Shown in pieces: positions 1 through 8,880 of a DNA stretch of 64,000 nt (the stretch's first letter is position 1; each line of letters begins with the position of its first letter). The position numbers were made by a program, and so were the translations under genes. Source of the stretch: Gemmatimonadota bacterium (GTDB lineage: Bacteria; Gemmatimonadota; Gemmatimonadetes; Gemmatimonadales; Gemmatimonadaceae); the NCBI GenBank assembly GCA_021298835.1, contig JAJTHG010000001.1, positions 35,993-99,992 of the forward strand, read 5' to 3'. Below the pieces are notes generated by a model that worked only from the letters and a program-made list of their open reading frames with translations, made no database searches and was not told the origin of the DNA.

Positions 1-81
1 GTGGTCCTCGGCTCGGGCTCGGTGCCGCTGCCGACGCTGCGGCGGCTCGTCGGCGACTGGATCGTCGCGCGCGGCGGGTGA
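1..81 (+). CDS. C-terminal end of an unidentified protein (partial)
   Basis: An open frame runs from the first base of the window to a TGA at 79-81. It encodes a 26-residue tail with a Gly/Ser/Pro segment followed by a basic helix ending in an Ala-Arg-Gly-Gly tail. The upstream part lies outside the window, so no family can be assigned. It converges on the antiporter gene with only about 30 bases between stop codons, and a GC-rich hairpin fills that gap. Frame and stop are seen directly; function is unknown. Confidence 0.45.
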   Translation: MVLGSGSVPLPTLRRLVGDWIVARGG

Positions 82-83
82 GC

Positions 84-112
84 GGGGCGGCGGCGGGGGC
101 CGCCGGCCGCCC
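84..112. terminator. GC-rich hairpin between convergent genes
   Basis: A GGCGGC / GCCGCC stem with a GGGG loop, extendable with a bulge, lies between the stop codons of two convergent genes. There is no U-tract, so use as an intrinsic terminator is inferred from position only. Confidence 0.35.
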
Positions 113-1852
113 TTAGTCGAGGACCTCGCGCCGCGCCGCGAGGGCGTCCCGTTCGAGGCGGCGGAGATCGGCGAGGTCGCTCTCCTTGGCCTCGCGCACG
201 ACCCGCGCGAGGTGCACCGCGTCGTGCAGGCGCGGGATGTGCACCCAGTGGGCCCCCGCGTCGTACAGCGTCTGCGCCCCCGAGATCGTCTCCGACGTCA
301 TGACGAAGCGCGCCTCGGGGGCCATGGCCTTGAGCGCCTCGAGCAGCCGCGCGTTGGTGGTGCCGCGCAGGATGCGGTCGGGGATCGTGCTCACGACCAC
401 CTCGGCCGCCCCCACGTGGGCGTGGCGCAGCACGTCCGGATGCGCGATGTCGCCGTAGGTGCACGAGAGGCCGGCGGCCGTGAGGGCGGCGTGCACCTCG
501 GGGTTGAAGTCCACGATCTTCAGGCGCGGCGACACCGACGGGTCGAGGGCGCGCAGCTCGTGGAGGAGACTGCTGGTGTCGCGGATGAAGCCGAGCAGCA
601 CGTAGTCCTTGCCCATCGCCCGCAGCTGCTGCGTCGCGCGCCACTGCTCGCGGTCGCGCCAGCCGAGCCGCAGCAGCCAGTCGCCCATCCGCTCGTGGAT
701 CGCGTGGTTGTGCTGGATGCCGTAGGTGGACGCGAGCGCGGTGAGCACGAACGTCAGCACGATCACCGCGAAGGCGTCGGGCGAGAGGTGCCCGAGCCCG
801 CGGCCGATGGACGCGATGACGAGCGAGAACTCGGAGACCTGCGCGAGGTTGATCGCCGGCAGGAGGCTCGCCCGCAGCCCGTTGCCCGCCCACCACGCCA
901 CCGGTGCCACCGTCAGCAGGCGCGACGCCGCCACGAACGCGGTACCGGCGACGGCGAGGCCCAGCGTCGCCGGCGTCGGCAGGGCGATGCGCGTGCCGAG
1001 CGTGACGAAGAACAGGGTGATGAAGAAGTCGCGGAGGCCGATGACCTTGGCCGCCACGTCCATGTTGTACGGGAACGTGGACAGCGCGACGCCGGCGATG
1101 AGCGCCCCCATCTCCAGCGACAGCCCCAGCGCCCCGGCACCGAGTACAACCGCGAAGCACCAGCCGAGCGCCCCGAGCACGAGGAACTCGGGCTGCCGCG
1201 CGAAGGCATGGAAGATCCGGGGCAGCACGAACCGGCTCGCCAGCAGACTGGCCGCGACGAGCCCGGCGATCTTCGCGAGGGTGAGCAGGATGCCGAGCAG
1301 CTTCGGCGACGCGAGGTCGGGCTGCAGGCCGAGGAACAGGATCGCCCAGAGGTCCTGGAACACCAGCACGCCGAGCGTGATCCGGCCCGGCAGGCCGTCG
1401 AGCTCGAACTTCTCGTAGAGGAGCTTGACGACGATCGTCGTGCTCGAAAGCGCGAAGGCGATCGAGAGGTACAGGGCGTCGTACGGGCCGCGCGTCGCGA
1501 GCGCCTGCGCCAGCGCCCAGCAGACGGGGAGCCCGAGGAGCACGCCGAGCGGAAACTGCAGCCCGCCCGTCGCCAGCAGGGTGCGCCCCGATTCGCGCAG
1601 CTTCTTGAGGTCGATCTCCAGCCCGATCATGAACAGCATCAGGATCAGGCCAAGCTCGGCCACCGGCTCGATCGTGTCGCCGTGGACGAGGCCGACGCCG
1701 GCGGTGTCGCCGACGACCATCCCGCCCAGCAGCAGCGCGATCAGGATCGGCTGGCGCAGGCGCTGCGCCCCGAACGCCGCGACGGTGGCGGCAACGAGCG
1801 CGATCGCGATCTGGGTGAGGAGGGCCGGGTGCATGGCGGAGGGGGCGGTCAA
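113..1852 (-). CDS. CPA2-family cation:proton antiporter with TrkA-N domain
   Basis: A 579-residue inner-membrane protein of the KefB/YbaL (CPA2) type. About a dozen hydrophobic segments cover residues 10-390 and include the typical ELGLILMLFMIGLEID stretch near residue 70. A cytosolic Rossmann-type TrkA-N/RCK domain follows from about residue 415 (DYVLLGF). By family it exchanges Na+ or K+ for H+, with nucleotide or ligand gating through the C-terminal domain. The first ATG is used; a second Met seven residues in is an alternative. The gene is monocistronic, with the divergent VPS10 gene beginning 129 bp upstream. Substrate ion cannot be read from sequence. Confidence 0.9.
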   Translation of the reverse strand: MTAPSAMHPALLTQIAIALVAATVAAFGAQRLRQPILIALLLGGMVVGDTAGVGLVHGDTIEPVAELGLILMLFMIGLEIDLKKLRESGRTLLATGGLQFPLGVLLGLPVCWALAQALATRGPYDALYLSIAFALSSTTIVVKLLYEKFELDGLPGRITLGVLVFQDLWAILFLGLQPDLASPKLLGILLTLAKIAGLVAASLLASRFVLPRIFHAFARQPEFLVLGALGWCFAVVLGAGALGLSLEMGALIAGVALSTFPYNMDVAAKVIGLRDFFITLFFVTLGTRIALPTPATLGLAVAGTAFVAASRLLTVAPVAWWAGNGLRASLLPAINLAQVSEFSLVIASIGRGLGHLSPDAFAVIVLTFVLTALASTYGIQHNHAIHERMGDWLLRLGWRDREQWRATQQLRAMGKDYVLLGFIRDTSSLLHELRALDPSVSPRLKIVDFNPEVHAALTAAGLSCTYGDIAHPDVLRHAHVGAAEVVVSTIPDRILRGTTNARLLEALKAMAPEARFVMTSETISGAQTLYDAGAHWVHIPRLHDAVHLARVVREAKESDLADLRRLERDALAARREVLD

Positions 1853-1981
1853 AGGTAACGGTCCACCTGCGCCGGACGGCTTCGCGTCGGCGCGACATCA
1901 CCGCGGGCGCCGGCGCCTCGGGCGGCGGCGGCGCGCCCGCGTCCCCGGCGATATCGTTGGGGGTCCTCCATCCCCTTCCCC

Positions 1982-4900
1982 ATGCTCCGCTCCGTCCGTC
2001 GCCTCGCGTGGCTCGCCCTGGGCCTTCCCCTCGGCCTCGACGCCCAGCGCGCGCGCCCCGCCGCCGCCATCACCACCGCCGCCGCCCCGGATCCCGCCGT
2101 CTGGGCCGGCCTCAAGTTCCGGCAGGTCGGCCCGTGGCGCGGCGGCCGCTCGACGGCCGTCGCCGGACACGCCGCGCACCCGTACCTCTTCTACTTCGGC
2201 GGCACCGGCGGCGGCGTCTTCAAGACCGAAGACGCCGGCATGTCGTGGACGAACGTCTCCGACGGCTTCTTCGGCGGCTCGATCGGCGGGATCGACGTGG
2301 CCGACAGCGACCCCAACGTGATCGTCGTCGGCACGGGCTCGGCGGACATCCGCGGCAACACCTCGCCCGGACGCGGCGTGTACAAGAGCACCGACGCCGG
2401 CCGCACCTGGACGTTCATCGGCCTCAAGGAGACGCAGCAGGTCGCGCGCGTGGTGATCCACCCCACCAACCCCGACGTCTTCTTCGTCGCGGCGCTCGGC
2501 CATCCCTTCGGCCGGAACCGGGAACGCGGGATCTTCCGCACGAAGGACGGCGGCGCCACCTGGCAGCACGTGCTGGCCCTCAACGACTCCACCGGCGCGA
2601 GCGACCTCGCGATGGACCCGACCAACCCGCGCATCCTCTACGCCGGCATGTGGCGCGGCGAGCGGAAGCCGTGGTCGCTGATCTCGGGCGGCCTCGAGGG
2701 AGGCGTTTACAAGAGCACCGACGGCGGCGACACGTGGAAGAAACTCGCCGGCGGGCTCCCGACCGGTCTCGTCGGCAAGGTGGGCGTCACGGTGAGCGGT
2801 GCGAACCCGAACCGCGTCTGGGCGATCGTCGAGGCCGAGCCCGCGGGCGGACTCTACCGCAGCGACGACGCCGGGGCGACGTGGACGCGCGTGAACGCCT
2901 CGAACGCGATCCGGCAGCGCGCGTGGTACTACACGCACGTGATCGCCGACCCGCAGAACGAGCATCAGGTGTACGTGCTCAACACGAGCATCTACCGCTC
3001 GGTGGACGGCGGCCGCACCCTGACGAACATCCCCGTGCCGCACGGCGACACGCACGACCTGTGGATCAACCCCGTCAACCCGAAGCTGATGATCATCGGC
3101 GACGACGGCGGCGCGCAGGTCACGCTCAACGGCGGCAAGTCGTGGAGCACCTACAACAACCAGCCGACGGCCGAGTTCTACGACGTCACGGTGGACAACG
3201 GCTTTCCGTACCGCATCTACACCGCACAGCAGGACAACACGAGCATCTCGATCCCGGCGTGGAGCTCGACGAACACCCTGCACCCGATGCAGGAGTGGCG
3301 CTATGCCTCGGGCTGCGAGACGGGCCCGGTGGCGCTGCATCCCGACCACCCCGACGTCATCTGGGGCGGCTGCTACGGCGGGGCGATCAACCGCTGGGAC
3401 GTCGCGTCGGACCTCCGGCAGAACGTGATCGCCTACCCGCAGCTGCAGCTCGGGCAGGCGGCGAAGGACCTCAAGTACCGCTTCCAGTGGGTTGCACCGA
3501 TCCTCGTCTCGCGGCACGACCGCAACGTCGTCTACCACGGCGCACAGGTGGTCCTCCGCACGATGGACGGCGGCCGGACGTGGCGCGAGATCTCCCCCGA
3601 CCTGACGACCAACGACAAGACCACGCAGGACTTCGCCGGCGGACCGATCAACCACGACATCACCGGCGTCGAGATCTTCAACACGGTCTTCGCGCTCGCC
3701 GAGTCGCCGACGGACCCGAAGGAACTGTGGGCCGGCTCGGACGACGGCAAGCTGCACGTCACCCGCGACGGCGGCACCACCTGGCAGGACGTCACCCCGC
3801 CCGGCCTCGGCAAGTACGCGACGGTCAACCGCATCGACCTGTCCGTCCACAAGCCGGGCCGCGCCTACGTGGCGGTGCATCGCTACCGCATGGACGACTT
3901 CGCCCCGTACGCCTACCGCACCGACGACTGGGGCCGCACCTGGACGCGGCTCACCGACGGCACCAACGGCATCCCTGCCGACCACTTCGTGCGTGTCGTC
4001 CGCGAGGACAAGACGCGCGAGGGGATCCTCTACGCGGGCACCGAGTTCGGGCTGTACGTGAGTCTCGACGCCGGCCGCCGCTGGCAGCCGCTGCAGAACA
4101 ACCTGCCGATCGTTCCGATCAGCGACCTCGTCGTGCACCGCAACGACCTCGTCGTCGGCACGCAGGGGCGATCCCTCTGGCTGCTCGACGACCTCACCCC
4201 CCTGCATCAGCTCGCGGCGGGAGCGCCGGAGCGGGCGCACCTCTTCGAGCCCCGCCCCAGCGAGCGCATCGGGGCCACCGCCCTCGGCGGCGCCGGCGGC
4301 AACGAGCCGGAGCCCGAGGCCCGGCCCGAAGGGGTGATCTTCACCTACTGGCTCGCCGACAGCGCCGACGCCGTGCGAGTGCGCATCACCGACGCGCAGG
4401 GCCGCGAGGTGCGGCAGTTCTCGAGCGACACGGCCGAGGCGCGCCGCGCGCAGACGCCGGCGCTCAAGCGCGCGAAGGGCTCGCACCGGTTCAACTGGGA
4501 CATCACCTACGTCGGCCCGGCGCTCGAGCCGGGAGTCGTCGTCTGGGGCTACACCGGCGGCATCAAGGCGCCGCCGGGCACGTACACCGCGACGTTCACG
4601 GCCGGCGGCATCACCCAGCGCCGCGAGGTACGGGTGCTCCCCGACCCCCGCACGAAGGCGGTGATCGCGCAGGCCGACCACGACGCCATGCTGTCGGCCG
4701 CCCTCGCGGTGCGCGACTCGCTCGACGTGCTGCAGCGGTCGCTCGGCACCCTGCGCTCGCTCAAGCAGCAGGCGACCCGCGCCGTCGAGCTCGCGGTCTC
4801 ACTCGGCACCGACGGGCAGCTCAAGGGGGCCGCCGACACGCTCAAGGCGACGATGGCCGGCGTGGAGGAGGCGTTCACGCAGGTCAAGTCGGAGAGCGGC

Positions 4901-5179
4901 CAGGACCCGATCCGGCACGCAGGACAGCTCGACAACCAGCTCGCGGAGCTCTACGGCAACCTCACGGGCGCGAACGGCTACATCTCGGGATCCGGCGAAG
5001 GCCGGCCGCGTCCCGGGGCGCTCGAGCGGTTGGGCGACCTGAACGCGCAATGGGGGCGCGAACGGGCCCGCTACGAGCGCATCCTCCGCGAGGACGTCCC
5101 GCGGTTCAACGCGCGGGCGCAGAAGGCGGGCGTGGGGCCGCTGATCGTGCCGGCCACCAAGCCGAAGGTCGCGTCCTGA
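1982..5179 (+). CDS. Secreted VPS10/BNR-repeat glycosyl-hydrolase-like protein
   Basis: A 1065-residue protein starting with an Arg-rich, hydrophobic signal peptide (cleavage probably near residue 22). The body carries many Asp-box/BNR motifs of the S-x-D-x-G-x-T-W type (for example STDAGRTW, TKDGGATW, STDGGDTW, TMDGGRTW, TRDGGTTW), as expected of a sortilin/VPS10-type beta-propeller. From about residue 740 a different C-terminal region begins, with a coiled, Ala/Leu/Gln-rich section near 900-990. Such proteins are multicopy in Gemmatimonadota and Bacteroidota; their substrate is unknown and enzymatic activity is unproven. A strong hairpin follows the stop codon. Confidence 0.9.
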   Translation: MLRSVRRLAWLALGLPLGLDAQRARPAAAITTAAAPDPAVWAGLKFRQVGPWRGGRSTAVAGHAAHPYLFYFGGTGGGVFKTEDAGMSWTNVSDGFFGGSIGGIDVADSDPNVIVVGTGSADIRGNTSPGRGVYKSTDAGRTWTFIGLKETQQVARVVIHPTNPDVFFVAALGHPFGRNRERGIFRTKDGGATWQHVLALNDSTGASDLAMDPTNPRILYAGMWRGERKPWSLISGGLEGGVYKSTDGGDTWKKLAGGLPTGLVGKVGVTVSGANPNRVWAIVEAEPAGGLYRSDDAGATWTRVNASNAIRQRAWYYTHVIADPQNEHQVYVLNTSIYRSVDGGRTLTNIPVPHGDTHDLWINPVNPKLMIIGDDGGAQVTLNGGKSWSTYNNQPTAEFYDVTVDNGFPYRIYTAQQDNTSISIPAWSSTNTLHPMQEWRYASGCETGPVALHPDHPDVIWGGCYGGAINRWDVASDLRQNVIAYPQLQLGQAAKDLKYRFQWVAPILVSRHDRNVVYHGAQVVLRTMDGGRTWREISPDLTTNDKTTQDFAGGPINHDITGVEIFNTVFALAESPTDPKELWAGSDDGKLHVTRDGGTTWQDVTPPGLGKYATVNRIDLSVHKPGRAYVAVHRYRMDDFAPYAYRTDDWGRTWTRLTDGTNGIPADHFVRVVREDKTREGILYAGTEFGLYVSLDAGRRWQPLQNNLPIVPISDLVVHRNDLVVGTQGRSLWLLDDLTPLHQLAAGAPERAHLFEPRPSERIGATALGGAGGNEPEPEARPEGVIFTYWLADSADAVRVRITDAQGREVRQFSSDTAEARRAQTPALKRAKGSHRFNWDITYVGPALEPGVVVWGYTGGIKAPPGTYTATFTAGGITQRREVRVLPDPRTKAVIAQADHDAMLSAALAVRDSLDVLQRSLGTLRSLKQQATRAVELAVSLGTDGQLKGAADTLKATMAGVEEAFTQVKSESGQDPIRHAGQLDNQLAELYGNLTGANGYISGSGEGRPRPGALERLGDLNAQWGRERARYERILREDVPRFNARAQKAGVGPLIVPATKPKVAS

Positions 5180-5182
5180 ACG

Positions 5183-5217
5183 GGGGGCCGGGGCGCGCCC
5201 GCGGCGCCCCGGCCCCC
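5183..5217. terminator. Bidirectional hairpin terminator
   Basis: A perfect 14-bp stem (5183-5196 with 5204-5217) with a 7-base loop fills the gap between the VPS10 stop and the vWA stop. It lacks a T-run on either side. Its position between convergent genes and its very high stability support a shared terminator. Confidence 0.7.
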
Positions 5218-5227
5218 GCCCTCCCCG

Positions 5228-6496
5228 CTACGCCTCCGCGTCCGGGTCGCGGCGCAGCATTGCGTCGTACCCCGCTTTGCCCCGGCGCTGGTTGTACGCG
5301 CGCTGCTTGAGGTATTTCCGGTCCGACCCGCTGATGTCGCCCTGCCCGTACTTGCGCGCCATCGCCTCGAGCTCGCGCACCTGCTGCGCGGCCTCCGGGT
5401 CGTGGGAGGCGAGCGGGGCCATCGCCGCGGCGGCCGACGACAGCAGGTTCGCCGCGCCGGTGGTATCGCCGTCGTCGCCGAGCTCCACAGCCTGCTGCCG
5501 CGCCCGCGCGGCCTCCGCCGCGAGGACCTCGCGCGTGATCACCGGCTCCACGCGCTCCTGCGCGTCGAACGAAGCGGTGATCGGCGTCATGGTCGCGCGG
5601 CGCTCGATGCCGGTGGGCGTCACGACCGCCGCCGTGCATTCGGCCTCGCCGAGCACCGCGTCGGGTGCGACGTGCGCCGCCGGCACCACCCAGCGCGCCA
5701 GCACGCGCTTCGGCTCGCGGGCATAGAGGTCGCCAAGGTCGAGCCGCACGCCGTTGACGAGCGCCGTCGCCGGCCAGTCCTGCAGCACCTCGACGTGCGT
5801 CGCCGGCCCCCGGAGCCGGAGCGTGACCTGCACGTCCTGCGCGACGAGCGACAGAAGGCCGGCGAGCTCCTCGCCGAAGACCGCGGAGGCCTGGTCGGGC
5901 CGCTCGATGTACCAGGCGTTGCCGCCACCCGCGTCGGCAATGCCGCGCAGCAGGTCTTCGTCGTAGTCCTCGCCGAACCCCACGGTGCTGGTGGTGATGC
6001 CGCGCGACCGGGCACCCGCAGCGAGGGCGCGCAACTGCGCCGGCGCCGTGAGGCCGTGGTTCGCGTGGCCATCGGTCAGCAGGAGGATCCGCGTCGCGCG
6101 GCCCTCGCCGGTGAGCGGGTGCAGGAGCTGCTCGGCCCGCAGCCAGCCCCCGGAGAGGTTCGTCGAGCCACCGGCCTCGACCGCCTCGAGTCGGGCGAGC
6201 AGGTCGGGCTGCGCCGCGCCCACGTCGGGTTCGGCCAGCGTGGCGACGTCGTGGTCGAACGTCACCACACCGATCCGGTCGGCGGGGTGCATGCGCCGCG
6301 CGATCGTCGCGGCCGCGGCACGCGCGGCCGCGAGCCGGTCGCCTTCCATCGAGCCCGACCGGTCGAGGACCAGGCAGAGCGACAGCGGCACGCGGGCCAC
6401 GTCGGCCGGCGGCTGGCCGGAGAAGGTGGCGAGCAGTCGCACGACCAGTCCGCCGGTGTGATGCCGCTGCCAGTCGAGCGCGAAGGTCTGTTCCAT
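5228..6496 (-). CDS. von Willebrand factor A domain protein
   Basis: A 422-residue protein with a vWA domain close to its N-terminus. The MIDAS metal-site motif D-x-S-x-S (LDRSGSMEGD) sits near residue 42, and a downstream TDGHANHG Thr-Asp motif near residue 141. The region after about residue 220 is beta-rich, followed by an Ala/Glu-rich helical tail ending in a basic segment. No signal peptide or TM helix is visible, so it is probably cytosolic. The ATG at 6494-6496 is chosen because GGAG lies just upstream and the vWA fold starts soon after; the open frame continues far upstream but only as an antisense shadow of the divergent gene. The function of such stand-alone vWA proteins is generally unknown. 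Confidence 0.85.
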   Translation of the reverse strand: MEQTFALDWQRHHTGGLVVRLLATFSGQPPADVARVPLSLCLVLDRSGSMEGDRLAAARAAAATIARRMHPADRIGVVTFDHDVATLAEPDVGAAQPDLLARLEAVEAGGSTNLSGGWLRAEQLLHPLTGEGRATRILLLTDGHANHGLTAPAQLRALAAGARSRGITTSTVGFGEDYDEDLLRGIADAGGGNAWYIERPDQASAVFGEELAGLLSLVAQDVQVTLRLRGPATHVEVLQDWPATALVNGVRLDLGDLYAREPKRVLARWVVPAAHVAPDAVLGEAECTAAVVTPTGIERRATMTPITASFDAQERVEPVITREVLAAEAARARQQAVELGDDGDTTGAANLLSSAAAAMAPLASHDPEAAQQVRELEAMARKYGQGDISGSDRKYLKQRAYNQRRGKAGYDAMLRRDPDAEA

Positions 6497-6646
6497 GAGG
6501 GGCTCCGGGTGTGGATGCCGCCATGGTGCAATGGCCGTCTGACATTGCCGGGCGGGCAGGGTGTTGCCCGGGCGACGCCGACCATTGCGCGCCGCGCACG
6601 GTGTACCTTGAACGCGCGAAACCTTCGCCCCCCAGCACCCCGCCCC

Positions 6647-8620
6647 GTGGCGCTCGGCCGCAACGACCCATGCCACTGCGGCTCCGGCCGCAAATACAAG
6701 AAGTGCCACGAGGCGCAGGACCTCGAGGCGGCCCGCGCTCCCCGCCTGCAGTTGATGCGGAACGCGCCGGAACCCACCCGGCGCGCCCTGCGCGGCACTC
6801 CGCCGCCGGACGCTCTGGCGGGACCCTGGGAGGTGGCGGTGGCACCGTTCCCGGGAAGCTTCGACGATGACCCCGCCGCGCGACCCGTCGTGGTGATGCT
6901 CGTGGCCGGCGGGTTCGTGCTGTCCGTCGAGATGGCGAACCGCCCGCCCGAGGAGCCGGAGGCGCTCGCCGCGCTCATGGCGCACGAGGTGCAACGGGCG
7001 ATCGAGGCCACGGGCGTGGTGCCGCCGGAGGTGGACGTTCGGCAGCCCGCGCTGGCCCCGCCGCTCAGGAGCCAGTTGCGTACACCGCATCGCATCGCCG
7101 TGCGGGAGCGCGACACGCTGCCTGCGCTCGATCAGGCGCTGCAGGGGCTGATCGGGCATGTGGCGGGCGGCATCGTGCCCCTGACCCTGCTGCGCTCCCA
7201 GCCGGCGACGTGGGCCGGTTGGGGGCTGCCGCCGGCGCTCGTGCACGAGCTGTTCTCGGCTGCCGCGACCTTCCATCGCGCCGCACCTTGGACGATTGCC
7301 GGCAACCAACCGCCCATTCGCGTCTCGCGGGCGGGAGGGGCGGAATGGTCGGTCGTCGTGATGGGTGCCGCGGGCGAGGAATTCGGGCTTTCGTGCTACG
7401 CGTCGCGCGACGATCTCGATCGCCTGTACGACCCGGACGCCTCCGATCCGGCTCAGGCCTTCGTCGGGATGCGCGCGCCGATCGTGTCGCTCGTCTTCGA
7501 GGCACGGGCGGACGTGCCGCGCCGGATGCGCGACGAGATTGCGGCCGCCCGGTTGGAGGTGGCGGGGGCGCGCGCCTACCCGGTGCTCGTGGTGCTCAAC
7601 ACGCCGGGCGGCGGGATTTGCCTCGCCGACGCCGCGCTGCTCCGCGATGCCTTGCGCAGCGTGCCGCGCTTCGTGGCCATGCACGCCGCGGCCTTCGCCG
7701 AAGACGCCGCCCCCCATGACGACATAGGGTGGACCGATGCCGAGACGGGGCTCACCTGTCGCCTCGATGCCCACGAGGGAGCGGCGTCGCGGTTCGCGGC
7801 GTACGACGCGCTCGAGCCCTGCGGGCCGTCGGGGCCGGGCGCCACGCCCGGTGCCTCGGTGCCACCCGAGACCGACGACGATGCATCGTTCGCGCCGGGC
7901 CTCGTCACGGACACCTTGCGCCGGTTCCGCGAATGGCTGCAACGCCCGGCATCGGGCAAGCCGGTCGGCGACGCGACGGCTGCCGCACACGAGCGGAACG
8001 CGCGCCTGCTGCTGGAACATTGCGTGCACGGGCACGCGCGACCGATCACGGCGATCACCGAGTACGACCTGCGCGCCTTCCTGTTCGACTGGTACCCCCG
8101 CAAGGTGCTGGCGTCCGAACGCGAGGCGCGCGCCATGCTGTCGTCGTTGCGTCGGTTCTTCGCGTTCCTGGAACACGCCGCGCGCGTCGAGTGTCCGTGG
8201 GCGCCGGCGATCCTCGGCGACACCGACGCGTTCCTCGAGCGGTGGCGCGGATGCCCGCGTGGCGTCTTCATGGATCCCGCCGTGCAGGCGTGGCAGCAGG
8301 AGCTGAGCGAAGACTTGTGGGCGCGTCTGCTGATCCCGGACGACGACGCCGCCAGCGAGCTGACGTTCGGCGCCATGATGGGACCCATGGAACACCGCCT
8401 GCACGGCGACCTGCACCGCCAGTGGCTGCAGTGGCGCGACGTGATCATTCGGGGTGGCATCACGGCACCGACGGCCGTTCTCGCTGCACTGCGCCACCGC
8501 ACGCACGAGTGGGCCACGACGCCGCAGCCGGCGCTGGACGGGCGCACCCCGGCGGCCGCAATCACGGCCGAGCAGCGGGCGATGGCGAAGCGGCTGCGTG
8601 ACGCGCGTCCCGGGCGGTGA
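6647..8620 (+). CDS. SEC-C motif protein with uncharacterised C-terminal domains
   Basis: A 657-residue protein starting at GTG 6647, directly before a SEC-C zinc motif (GRNDPCHCGSGRKYKKC, residues 3-20; Cys-x-Cys plus a downstream Cys-His pair). The middle part (about 200-370) contains ELFSAAATFHRAAPW and VVMGAAGEEFGLSCYAS, resembling DUF7309/DUF6930-type bacterial proteins; this is my recollection and needs a profile search. Residues about 440-520 are helical and read like the SAM-like core-binding domain of tyrosine recombinases, but no catalytic domain follows. It is divergent from the vWA gene across a 150-bp intergenic region. SEC-C motifs usually mediate zinc-dependent protein binding; the actual role is unknown. 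The start lacks a clear Shine-Dalgarno. Confidence 0.8.
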   Translation: MALGRNDPCHCGSGRKYKKCHEAQDLEAARAPRLQLMRNAPEPTRRALRGTPPPDALAGPWEVAVAPFPGSFDDDPAARPVVVMLVAGGFVLSVEMANRPPEEPEALAALMAHEVQRAIEATGVVPPEVDVRQPALAPPLRSQLRTPHRIAVRERDTLPALDQALQGLIGHVAGGIVPLTLLRSQPATWAGWGLPPALVHELFSAAATFHRAAPWTIAGNQPPIRVSRAGGAEWSVVVMGAAGEEFGLSCYASRDDLDRLYDPDASDPAQAFVGMRAPIVSLVFEARADVPRRMRDEIAAARLEVAGARAYPVLVVLNTPGGGICLADAALLRDALRSVPRFVAMHAAAFAEDAAPHDDIGWTDAETGLTCRLDAHEGAASRFAAYDALEPCGPSGPGATPGASVPPETDDDASFAPGLVTDTLRRFREWLQRPASGKPVGDATAAAHERNARLLLEHCVHGHARPITAITEYDLRAFLFDWYPRKVLASEREARAMLSSLRRFFAFLEHAARVECPWAPAILGDTDAFLERWRGCPRGVFMDPAVQAWQQELSEDLWARLLIPDDDAASELTFGAMMGPMEHRLHGDLHRQWLQWRDVIIRGGITAPTAVLAALRHRTHEWATTPQPALDGRTPAAAITAEQRAMAKRLRDARPGR

Positions 8621-8880
8621 CGCGGATGATCGCATGACCGTCCGCGGCCGATGCCGATCCGCCCACGTGCTCGTGCTGCACACGTGATTCACGCTGCATG
8701 AGGTAGCAGAGCAGCGGGCCTGGCGCAGGACGCGCGCGCAGGTCGCCCCATCCTGCAGCGGCGGCAGCTCGGCACGCATCACGCGCGTCGCATCGGCGAT
8801 CGCCGCAGGCAGCGAGTCCTTGTCCGAGCCCTGCCGGCGACCGGTCGGACCACGGCACGACCCACGAGCCCCGCCCGCCT
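8621..8880. other. 260-bp gap between convergent genes
   Basis: No convincing gene was found between the SEC-C gene and the next minus-strand gene. The minus strand is open and contains a short protein-like stretch (DSLPAAIADATRVMRAEL, about 8770-8825), but it has no start, ribosome site or recognisable domain. It may be a decayed gene remnant. Confidence 0.3.

Noticed and set aside
1898..4681. A 927-codon open frame antisense to the VPS10/BNR gene
   Set aside because: Its translation is dominated by Arg, Val, His and Asp with no domain, as expected of an antisense frame in very GC-rich DNA. The plus-strand gene has a signal peptide and clear BNR motifs.
8640..8860. Small minus-strand gene in the gap after the SEC-C gene
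   Set aside because: One stretch looks protein-like, but there is no start codon with a ribosome site, no clear end within the gap and no recognised family.
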